Below are positions 41,151-53,000 of a stretch of DNA of 64,000 nt, piece after piece; positions within the stretch are counted from its first letter, which is position 1; every line of letters starts with the position of its first letter. Position numbers and translations under genes: made by a program. The DNA is from Lineus longissimus. Its lineage: Eukaryota; Nemertea; Pilidiophora; Heteronemertea; Lineidae. The stretch is from positions 3,975,001 to 4,039,000 of the forward strand of contig NC_088326.1 of assembly GCF_910592395.1 (NCBI RefSeq), in the 5' to 3' direction. The notes under the pieces were generated by a model. That model was given only the letters and a program-made list of their open reading frames with translations, had not been told where the DNA came from and ran no database searches.

Positions 41151-41700
41151 GACGTCCAAGGATGGGCAGTAGTCTCCAGTGGATCCTGTCCCGATTTTGT
41201 TCTGCATCCCCCGACCTGGTTGTGACCATTGACGTCTAGGAAACCAGACAGTGGTATTCTGTCTCCAGTGGATCATGTCCTGATTGGTTTCAGTATCTCC
41301 CGGCCTGGTTGTGACAATCGACGTCTTGGGAGCTAGATTGACTGAGACGGCAGTTTCAATTCTAAGTCTCTGGTGGATCATGTTCCATTGTCCTGTTAGG
41401 CTTTTTAGCCCCCTTCCCTGGCTTTCACCTTTGAAGTCTGAGAGGCTAGGCAGAGACAGCAGTTTGTAATCTAATGTCTCCAAGCATGGCTGGACTAGTA
41501 ACTGCAGGGGCTAAAGATACATCCCCTGTTGAGCCTGAAGTAAGTCGATCTGGCCTAGATAAGTTCATGTTTGAGACCATGGTTGTGACTGTTTCAATTC
41601 TACTCTTTGTCACCAGTGGCTCTAAATTGCCTGCCTGATTGAGATTGATGAAGTCTCTCGGCCTGGTTGTGACCATTTTGTCCAGGGAAATGTACAGGTT
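41150..41700. repeat. Degenerate tandem repeats (~85-120 bp)
   Basis: Diverged copies of TCTCCAGTGGATC(A/C)TGTCC plus (C)GGCCTGGTTGTGACCATT. They are old and heavily mutated, and extend the GIY-YIG remnant region. Confidence 0.5.
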
Positions 41701-42753
41701 ATCATGGTTCCGTGTTTTTCTTGCTCTGTCCAGTGGTTGTGGTCCTAGGTTGTGATTCTGTCTCTAGGACTATGCTCCTACTGGTTGTGACAATTAGGAC
41801 ACCCAACCTGCACACTGGCTTCAAAAGTGTTATAAGTCGACATGCAGCACAAAAATATTTACCATCAGGGATAAAAAAATATTTCATGCAGAAAACAGGA
41901 CATCCCATATATACATTTTGAATTTCCCTCCTTGTTTCACTCCCGAGTCGCAAAAATCATCTTGTCACGTGACAATAAACATGGCAGCCGAAAGTCCTTT
42001 TCTGGATTTGTGTCATGAATAAAATTACGATTTTCTTGAAAAAGATGTAAATTTTCGTCTAAACAACTGGTACGTTGCATAGACCACATATTGTTCTTTG
42101 TGTAGGGCGAGTTGTTATAGTGAACGATGATTTGGTTATTTTATACGCAGAATTGAAGTGTTGGGATCTGCCCACTTAAGATTTCCTGTTGAGCAGGAGC
42201 TGGATGCATTTTTGAACAGCACTGTATGGTGTGTGTGTGTGTAGAGTCGGGTGTGTACACCTATACAGAATACCCCTCATCGAAAACTAAACCTGGGTCA
42301 AGGAAATGAGGACAGTACAGTAGAGAAGTCTAGCACATAATAGATATGACCTCCAACACACAGGCCTGTCTGAGTATCTCCTAAAATAACAAACTGAAAA
42401 AATTTAACGATTGGGGGTCTTTTCTCTTTAATAACTTTATCTAATGCTGGTACAGAATCTGTTAGCATCTCAGTCTAACAGATAAACACTGACAGTGCAT
42501 GAATAAAATATACAAACATTTCTAATTCTATCCTGATTTAATTATCGACCAGTGCCAGTGGACACAAAATCCGATATGACACTTGGTAACTTCAGTCCAG
42601 GATATGACAATTGTATGGTGTGCGCGTGACATTGACCTCTAGGCTAACTCATATCTCCAAAGAAAACACTGCGTTATGCTCAACTGTCAATCATTCACAA
42701 TCGGGTGCGCACTGCACAATCAAAAAAATAATAGGCTTGTTTCTCTTTTGCAG
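41701..42753. other. Intergenic region upstream of TRAPPC9
   Basis: No gene recognised. A short TG tract lies at 42229-42242. The TRAPPC9 promoter and a 5' non-coding exon probably lie here, because an acceptor (CTCTTTTGCAG) precedes the first coding exon. Confidence 0.45.
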
Positions 42754-42823
42754 TTTCATCACTTAAAACATGCTGGTGTAAGGAGCTTCATGTATCGTTG
42801 ACCTTGGACTGGACTCTTTCAAG
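42754..42823 (+). other. TRAPPC9: TRAPPC9 5' UTR part of first coding exon
   Basis: Follows the acceptor TTTCTCTTTTGCAG ending at 42753 and runs to the ATG. It implies at least one upstream non-coding exon; inferred from the splice signal only. Confidence 0.5.
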
Positions 42824-44082
42824 ATGAGTTATCCTGATTACCAGCAGAAGGTCGAAGATCACCAGGCCTTGCTCATCCTGGTCCGACAGATCGGCTCGAA
42901 GACTAAAAACAAAGCGTTTAATCGGGTGTATGATCGCCTCACGCGGGTGCAGTGTATACGGATACCGGATCAACAACGGGTCATATGGTTACGCTATAGG
43001 AAGAGCTACCCCCCGGAGAATAATGAATGGGGTGATTTTCAGGCGCATAGGAAAGTGTTTGGCATGGTGTGTGTTGGGCGGTGTGAGGAGTTGTCCGATT
43101 TGGAGGCGCTGCAGCGGAGCTTTGAGTACCAGAAGAAGCAATACAGCTCCACGTTGTTCGACTCCCGTCTGTTTGTTTTAGGGATGGACGACAAGGGGAA
43201 GGTGTTTCGGAAACAGCCGAGCATTGACTCGAGAGATTCACGCGAGGGGACACCAACAAATGCGCGCTCCAGGAAAAATTCTAACAAGGATAGCCCGGAG
43301 AAAACTTTACGGGGATTTACTGTTGTGGATATTGCATTTGATGATGTAGGTCGCGGTATCGATTCGAAGACGAACTTTATGATATCTAGTCAGGAAAATG
43401 GTGGTCTTGATCTTGTCGAGCAGGAAACTGGGGAGAAGACGGCAGTTGTCGGATTGAATGAGGCTACTGAAGGGGTGATTGTCGATAATGGTGACCAGTC
43501 GATGGAAGAAGTGGAAACAACTGACGAGGGGAATAGGCTGGTATCTCCATGTCATCATATGGAAATAAACGACCCTCTCCAAGCTAACTCGCCAACTGAT
43601 AGTATCTGTGATAAAAGTAACGAAGGGTCACCGAGTACCGACCGTGGGTCTCCAGGTTTGGGTTCGCCGCGTCAGTCAGTGCGAGGTTCCCCGCGGAAAG
43701 AGCGTGGCTCGCCGAGAAAAGAGCATGGCTCGCCGTTGTTGTCGCCGAAAAGGGAACCCGGGTCGCCGCGGAAAGGTAACGGAATGATCAGTCCAGATTC
43801 GGGTTCGCCCGATGAGGAGAAGACTGTGACTGAATCTGGTGACCAATCGGAAAATGGCGCCGCCGAGCGTGACAATTCAAAACGTACGAATAACGTGTGG
43901 TTTTACCCGACGATCGAAAGTTGCTTTGACCTTGAGGATAAAATGCAGGAGTTTGTTATGTCGTTATTTTGGGTGCTAGAAGGGAAGAGATTGGATCGGT
44001 CGTTTGAGAAGCTGGAGAAGGTGCCGTTATTGGCGGCGCCGTTTGAGAAGAAGGATATGGTCGGGATCGACATGGAGGGAAG
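42824..44082 (+). CDS. TRAPPC9: TRAPPC9 exon 1 with long Ser/Gly/Pro-rich insertion
   Basis: Residues 1-~125 and ~357-419 align with the conserved Trs120 N-terminus ([39 protein letters not shown]). Between them, residues ~135-355 are acidic then GSPRKE-repeat-rich and have no counterpart in vertebrate TRAPPC9. The donor GTAGGT is at 44083 (phase 2). Confidence 0.95.
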
Positions 44083-47000
44083 GTAGGTCGCGTCATCTCG
44101 TCGTCGTCTGCATTGAACTTTGTACCCGTTTGTATCTGTGGGTGAAATCAAATAATTCGTTCAAATGAAATACATGTAAACAAATAGACATGACACAGCC
44201 ATTAAAATCAGTTCGGGAAACTGTGGAATTCCGCAACCCTACTTTCTTCTAGATGTAGAATTCTGCATCGATGCAGATGATAGAGAGGTTGTCCTTAATA
44301 GAGAGGTGTCCACTAAGAGGTTATTTGTATTTTGATATACAGTGGAACCTCCCTTAGCGGACACCTCTCAATTAAGGACAACCTCTCCATTAAGGACACT
44401 ACTTTTGGTCCCAAATTGGTACTTTCCATTCAATTTGACCTCTCTAATCAGGACACCTCTCTATTAAGGACTGCTATACCAGTCCGGAGGGTGTCCTTAA
44501 TAGAGAGGTTCTACTGTAGTTTGCGCTATGATAAATTAAACCTGGGGTGCCAAGTCTAAAATGGATTGAAAAAAACAGATTTGGTCCACCAAGCTAGTAG
44601 TGCTAAATCATTTGAACTTTAGATAAAAATTGTCCTTATTTTTCACAGGTCATACAAGAAGAAGTGTCTTGGACGATACCGGAAGCATTTAGCGGACCTC
44701 AGCCTCTTGGCGGGTTTACCAGGGGAGGCACTCTTACATTACCAAACCTCACTCGATCTGCTCAAATCATCTAACGACTGGTTATGGCTTGCAGGTAAGG
44801 TGCAATATGGTATCAGCGTTTCTGTATGCCGTGCTGTTTTTTCTGGGTCAAAATGACATCAGCTTTTCTGACTAGAAATGGAATTGACCATTAACTGCCC
44901 TTTGTTGTTAAAAACAGTAGTATTTTGTAAAATCCCGCTTTTGGGTTGAAATAATGCTTATTTATCATTCCAGGAGCCTATGAAGGTCTCTGCTCTGCCT
45001 CCGTTGCCATTCACTACCCAAAAGTCCAGAGACAGCCTCTGACGAGGAATCTATCCTTTTCAACAACTAGGGGGAAATCGGCTATGAGCGAGGCTAAGTT
45101 CAAATCTGGTATGTAGTTTGATGAATTACCTGGATGGCTTTTAAAGGACAGGCTACTGCTAACCACTATATTCTATTTGGCCCACTTGGGAAACCAGGAC
45201 TGTTTTATATAGTCATAAAACAGAGAGCTTCTTCTCTCAAGAAAAACTTTCCGCACAAAATTCATTTTAGACGTTTTTGCGCATTTTCATCACAAATGTT
45301 AACCAGATTTTGTATTCTAAGTCTGATTGTGTGAATTTAATTTTGCGAACACATTTTTAGAAATTATTTTTGTTCAGAGTACGTATCGGTTCCCTGAGTG
45401 CGTAAACCGTTCTCAACATACCGCATCAAGGCAAGAAAACCGGTTGCAACATCGGATTTTTTCCGGAATATTCCTAGGACCGTTTTAAAGATGCGCTTTG
45501 ATTCCTTTCAGGTGGACTTTTATCATCTGGTCCAAACGGCCTTGACCTAGCCGTCGACCAGCGCATGAAGAACTGCGTCCCTCAAGATGACATCATCGAG
45601 AAATACAAGGAAGCTTTGAGCCACTACAGCAAGTATAAAAACGCCGGGATTATCGCTATGGAAGCAAGTATCAAGGCTTGCAGGGTCCTTGTGCTTCAAA
45701 AGGTAAGTACATTTGCGTTTTTGTAAACATTTTTCTTGTGGAGTGTTACTTTTCTCCTTTTAACAAGACCTACGCCGTTCGTTAAAAATTTTGAATTTGT
45801 AATTGAATTAAAAAATGTCCAATTGTGAAAATACATACTAAATGTGAATTTCAACAATTAGCCGTTATGTAGACTGATATACAAGTGGTAACTTTCAGCA
45901 AGATCTTTATTTCAGGTATTTCCCAAGCCAACATTTGTAAATCTCCATTTGCCAATTTGAATCAATTTAGTGAAAATGAACAACCAGTCTGTCTCAATCT
46001 GCCTAGCTCAGAGTGACATACGCCTGGTTTTGCTGTGACCGGTTACATTTGGGTAAAAACACCAAAGACGGTAAAAATGACATCAATCCCTGCCCAGTTT
46101 GAAGAAAGTTCTCCAAAAACTTTGTCCATTGCTGCAACAAAATGTACTGAGAAGTGCCAAAACCATCCCGAGCATGCCCAATCATAGAAATAAAAAAGCC
46201 ATTTTACATAAACTCCATAGAGAAAAACCTATCAACTGACTATAAACATAGCGTCTGCGATCGGATTAAAATGTCTGTTTGCATTGATCTTTGATTGACC
46301 AGCTATTATTTGCTGAGTAAATGACCAATAATCATTTGACTGGTACCCTGTTTGTGATCATGATGCGTCAGTTGTAAATGAGATGAAAATATCTGCCTAT
46401 ACGGTGGGTGAGATGTTTAACAATATGATAATAATTAGTGCTTAAATAGCGCTTTTCATCGTATCTACTGTCTCAAAGCGCTTACAATCGCAAACGGCCT
46501 ATCCTAGAGAACCAATGGCAGCCACAATCTAGCACTCACAAGGACTTGTCAAGGCAGTTGAGAGAACTTTACAAAGTGGCTCTGGCCGGGACCTCTCGAT
46601 CTCAAGGCTGATGCTCAAGCACTGTGCCACCACCCCTGCCAACGTAATCACCATAACCCCCACCCCCCCACCCACCCCAAATACACACTCTTGGAATGTC
46701 TCTGGGTGTGAACATTTTTGAGAACACATGTTCCAATCCCCCCCCCCCACCTTTGTATGACAAAAAGGAAGATAAAAAGCAAATATTTGCTGCTCTTAAA
46801 TCTATCGCCATGGGGATGACACCTTCGTGCGAACTCAATTGACTTGGTCCAGTGTCGTCTGCTATGGCCAGTGCTGCGTCCTCGTTGATCATTCACTGAT
46901 CCTCGTGATAAAACACGCCAGTTTCATTGTTAATTATCCCCACTAGAACAATTTCTCATGATACTGCGCCAAATCTAATTCAGTCGCAATTTATGATCAT

Positions 47001-50000
47001 TGCTAAATGATTAACCCATTGCTGTGCATTCATTTTCGCTCTTTTGGGAATGTTTCATTTTTTGATTACCGTGAAGTGGGGTGAAAATGACCCGAGGGGC
47101 TGGGGCTGACCAGGGGCTGAATTGCTGTGACTCCCAAAATCTTATTTGAGTTAAACTATGATGATTTAAGCCCATTGAGATATCCTTGAATACGCTTTTA
47201 TGACTCAGTTGAAATAGAAGATTCACTATAGAAATAGACGATTCATTATAGAAATAGTAGATTCACTATAGATATAGTAGATTCACTATAGAAATAGAAG
47301 ATTCACAGTGGGAAATAGAAGATTAACTGTGGGACAACTTTATCCCAATTTGGGCCAATGTCACCTGGTCTTGAAATGAAATTTTTGACAGTTTTATCAT
47401 GAGACATCCTGACTATCAGACAAATCATCTCATTGTTTTAAAAGTCAGTGATGTTAAGACCTTGCTGGTCATGGTGTGATATAAAACTTACTCTTGTCTG
47501 CTTATCTCATCGTGGTGTTTGGTGAAACAATCAATACCACACTCGTGGTGTATGGTGAAACAACCAATACCCCCTTGTGGTGTATGGTGAAACAACCAAT
47601 ACCCCCTCCTTGTGTTTGGTGAAACCAATACCTCCAGTTTGGCATCTATACCTTCTATGCTAATGGTGTGTTCACACTGGATGCGAATTGAAACCGAATT
47701 CCGTAGAGCGCTCTCCGGAATACGAATTGGTTAATCCAGTTTCAGAACGGTCGCGTCACACTCGCCCGAATACGCATTCAAATCGGTTTAAAACGCGCCA
47801 CACTCAATGCATACTAACGACGCGCCATCTATTATTATTATTATTATTATTTATTAACCTCCCATATGGGAGAATAAAATTTACAAGTACAAAACATATA
47901 AGTATATAATATCACAGTATCACACAGTCATTATTAACAAGTTAAAATCGCGTAAGGTGCTTGACCATTTCCATCTCCCGGCCATGCCTATTGCCAAAGT
48001 TCGGGTCAAAGAGGAGTGTCCTCAGCGAGTCAACACCACCGTCGCTAAATGCGGAGAATCCCGGCCTCGCCCTCGAAAACGAGGCCAAAACCGGGGAAAA
48101 CCCCGCCGCGACGATGTTGCTGACCAGCGTACCTTTGACCAACGAACCGGCGGCAACATACCTTGCCAGGAAATGGAAATGCAAGTCACGTGCAAGGGAG
48201 TTGATTTTTCCCTATTCTATGGCATAACGAAAAACGATTTGAGTTAATGAGATCATTTAAATACATCAGTTAACTAGTTCGGAGCACTACTTCCCGCGGT
48301 CAAAGGTCACTTTCCATGCACCGGGCGCATGCGCAGTGCGATCGAAAACCTTAATTCGTATCAAGCGCGTCACACTTGAAATCTCAATACGGTTTCGTTG
48401 ATTCGGATTAGCTGATTCGCATTCAATTCGGTTTAAGAACCGTGTTGGTTAAAGCGGATTGAGATCGGTATGAACCGAATTGAGTGTGACGCCCCAATAC
48501 GTATCAACGTTTTAATTCGAATTCAATTCGTGTTAAAACCCCAGTGTGACCACGGCATTAGATTGATAAAACCAAATTTCAATGAAATCCAACCAGTAGT
48601 TTACGCAAATGTACGTTGGGTATCAAGTTTAAAAAGGAATATTTCACCTAATCATTTTAGGCAGTTTAGCTCATAAACTGACCAATCTGTTTAGATTGAC
48701 CACAAATCACTTGCTGAATGAAACTGATTGTTGATAATTACCATTAATTAGCCAAACAATTAGATAATAATTACCTTGATCTTGAATCACTTGCTTTATT
48801 AATTGGCTTACACCACAGCTACTGATGAATTGATTAGCTAAGTAGATAATTAATCAACAAGTTAATTAGTGTCTTGTTAAACAGATACTAATTAAGCCTA
48901 ATTATTTCAGATTTTTAATCACTTGCATCTTTTTTTGAATGATTCTGATCTGGCCTCACTTGTACTTTAGGAGAAATCTGCAAATAAATGACATTTGATT
49001 TCACTTGGTTTTCGTTTGTTGATTTGTTTGCGAGTTTAGCTGTCAGGTGGAAAGGTGATGCTTTAAAAACGAGGGGAAGCCCATGTGAGATCAAATCAAA
49101 CGAGGCACTCACACTGTAAACACCGTAATAAGATCATCATCACTCATCAGTTTGAACCCAGGAAAACAACTTGGAAATTGGTGAGTAAACTCTCGAGTTG
49201 CGTTCCCCTTTCAATTCAGATTTTAATCTGCCGTTTGTGACAGTTACCAGTCAAAAGGTCCCCATGCCAAAATGTCCACGGGTTAGGGTAGTCAAAGCGT
49301 CCATGCTTTTAGATTTAGTCCTGCATGCAGGATACAAATGATTATGATCTGTTGTGGGATAGTGTACGCCTCCCTGACCATAGAAATCCAATCCTTAATT
49401 TTTTCCAGTTGTGGGTGTAGGAGATAGAGGGGTTAGAATTTTTTTATGACTTCATCATTGGGCCGCAAATGGAGCTTTGTACAAGAGAACAAGCGTCAAT
49501 TAACACGTGAATCTTGAACAGTTGGATTTAGACCCTATATATGTATTACCAACAGATAGAAACATTGTGCCTCTGAGTGAGAAAAGCATGTTTTAAAAAA
49601 GCCTCCTTTTGATATGTTATAGGAAATGATATTTTAAATTGGTTTTTATGGAAATCAAGGCGAAATATATAAAAAAGTCATTTCCGACCACATTGCCACC
49701 TAAAAACGAATAAAAAAATTGGCAGAGTTTCTTCAATCTTTAGAAAAAGATTTTTCACGATTTTTTTTGATTCTACGCGGTACTCTTGCAACCCAAAAAT
49801 TTAGAGTTATTGGAGTATCCTGGCTGATGCAGATCATAATATTAATTAGGCAGAGCTTTTAGTATCCTGAAGTAGGATCCGTCTTTTTATATTCTAACTT
49901 ACCAGGTATATTTTTGTTGCATTTGCCAGACTTGGCACTGAAAAATTTCAGTTTATTTGATAAAATTGTTAAAATTTCAACCAGGTGTGGTGCCTTTTTG

Positions 50001-53000
50001 GGGGAAAAAATTATTTTATGCAATATTTATCGAGTTGTGGGCCCTACATTGTGCCTGTGTTTTCGTTGCCTAATTGTCAATTTCATGCAATCTTTACAAT
50101 ACACAGGCCCTACAATGTCTATTTGTAGCCTAATTCATTTCCAATATCATCCAGTATTTGTCGAATCTTATCATAGGCCCAGCATTGTGAACACTTTTGT
50201 TGTGAAACCATCATATTTTCCATGACACTAACATGACATCCCAAATGGCTTCTGACCTGGCGAATCCATCCCTCCTAGTATAAGGTGCAGAAATAAGACC
50301 TTCTTGCTGAAACCCTCGCATTTGGCTTCAGTATTATGACATCCGAGGTGGCCAATCTCCAATGACACTAATGTGACACCTGCCATGGCTTCTGAACATT
50401 CTCCCTTGCTATGACAAACCCTAGTACTGGAGAGTACCCAACATTTTCTCTCAAACATCTACATAATTCAAAAAAGGGTTTTATGAGCCTCATTTTCAAT
50501 TGAACCAAACTGAGCCCCCAGAAAAAACTTTCTCACTTTTTCTCTGACTTCGATGGTGGATGTATGCTGATGTACAGATTGTCGGATCTCTCCCGTAGGG
50601 TCATGGAGTTATTACGTTCTAATCCAACTTGTCCCGCTCATTGTGCTCTGTGCAAGATGGACAGTTCTTCGTAAGTTCTTGATTTCGGTAGAAAGTGGCC
50701 AGAGGAACTGTGGTCTCAGGAATCCCTTCATTCCTGCGATTGGCTGATATTTCACAATCAGCTGCATTTCGAGGCTTTGTAAAAAAATGGATGAATTTTA
50801 GTTATGAAATGGATGAATTTTAGTAAGAAATGGGTGAATTTTAAAAGAAATGGGGAAATTTTTGAAGAAATGGGTGAATTTCAGTCAAGAAATTGGTGAT
50901 TTTCAGTAAGTGAGTGAATTTCAGTACAGAAATGTTTAAATTTCTGTTAAGAAGTGGATGGATTTTACAAATCTGTGAAAAAATGAAACTGTTTTTTATT
51001 CTTACACAACTCTACTTATTTCTGTTTCCTACAATCATTGTCCATCGCTCTCAAATAACCCTGATCTATGAGTTTCAGAAGAGCAAGCTTCCATCAAGAA
51101 CCCGATTTCATAATGTTAAAAACTATCAACCTCACTCTAAATTTGTAATTTTTGCCTCTGCAGAAACTCATCTGAATCCACAATGAAATTCGACGCATTC
51201 GACGAGGAATTCCGTCTCATCGAAGACATGCTGTACAAAAATGGCGGTCCCCAGAGTAACTCTACAACAAGCACAGACGAACCGGCCAACTTCAGTAAAG
51301 TCTCCGTAAACAGTGACGATTTTAATGCCAGTTTGAATTGTACGACTTCCACAAGGCACAATGACGCCCAACCTCACGTGGCCACATCGCAGTCGAGTCC
51401 AGACTTGAAGAAACCCGTCGCCTGCTCTCAAACGACTAAACCGGGGAGCCTAGAGGTCATTCGACACAATCCGTTATTCGCCTCGCTGCAGACGGAACTC
51501 GTGAAGGAATGTACGCCTACGAATCACACGCTACCGTTTTCACTCCTGGGGACGAGTATGCCACAACCTCCTGCAGAGACGAACACGACAACCGTCAACG
51601 AACAAGTCGCTCAACAGGACGCCGCGTTACGCCAGGAATTTGCTACAGTCAGGGAACTGGAGAACGCCAAAGTGAAAACTTTGATGGAGTTGTACACGCA
51701 TGAATCGGAAAAACTTGAAAACGATCGGTATCGGGCTCTGTGCGCGAATATTTATTACTTGTCGTGTAAGAAATCTGTGAACAATTATTACGATTGCGAA
51801 CGTTTGGTCTTGATTGAACGAGTTTGGAAAAGTCTGACGCTGTTCAAGCAGTCTGTCCGTCACGATTCTGGTATGGTTGACTCGAATGACACTGAAAATG
51901 AGTCGTGTTTGTCTGATAATGTGGCGGACAATTCTGGCGTTTCTGGCGCCAGTAAAGTTGACAACTCCAAAGAGATGAAATTCGCAAACTCTGAGATCAA
52001 AGCAGAAGAGTGCGATTCATCGTGGGAGAAGTCTGACGACATTGGTGCGTTCTTCAACAATAGTTCCGACTCTGACAACTCCAGCCAATCGGATTGCAGT
52101 TCTCAGATGAAGAAAGCCCGCCATGATGATGGTTCTGCTCGTAAAACGATCAGCTCCGAAGCGACGGAGATAATGCAAGAGTGGTACAACCAGAATTTCG
52201 ATCATCCGTACCCGTCCGATGAAACGGTGAAAGACTTGGCCAAAAGAGGGAGGATCACCGTGACCCAGGTCAAGAAGTGGTTTGCTAACAAACGCGTCCG
52301 GTCGTTCAATACGCTTTCATTCAACGGGTCCGTCCATCCAGCGAGGCTGCGCAGAGAGAAGAGACAACGCGTTGCTACGTCCCCAGAATCCGACGATCAG
52401 TCGAATCGCACGAAAGTCGGCTCGGAGAGAAGCTTGGATGCTGCGGCGGTGAACGTCCTGAGTTCGTGGTATTACAGTCATATGGAGCATCCCTATCCTT
52501 GCCAGGAGGAGAAAATATATCTTTCCAACGTCGCCAATATCTCCATCCAGCAGCTCAACTCATGGTTCAACAACAAACGTAACCGTACCGGGAACACGCG
52601 CCGCCTGGTGCCGACTTACTTCACTAAGCTCTTCGACAAGAACCCGGCCGCCGCCATGGAGGTGTTGCAACGCAAGCGCAAGATGCCGCAGTCCGCTTAT
52701 GAAGTCGAACAATTCAAACAGCCATGTTTCGTGCCTACAACGATGTCATATCCGCCGATGTATCCATCGCCGTCACCCGTCTACATGGGACACGGATTAC
52801 CCATGATGCAACATCAATTCGGTCACTTATGAACGCTGTGATTTTGGAGTGTCTTGACTCCTTGTGCTATTGTCGTAGTAGGAAATCGATGAGGGCTGAA
52901 AGGTGCATTTTGAAACGTCCTGTGGGATGCAACCTTCTGCTCAGAATGTTATTTAAGACTAAATTGCAGGTTCTTAGGAAAGAAAATTTATTGTGAAAAT

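Noticed and set aside
42930-43287. Open frames on both strands within TRAPPC9 exon 1
   Set aside because: Out-of-frame shadows of a strongly conserved coding exon.
47942-48247. Overlapping 80-96-codon open frames on both strands
   Set aside because: They lie in the GC-richer middle of a MITE and no family motif is recognised.
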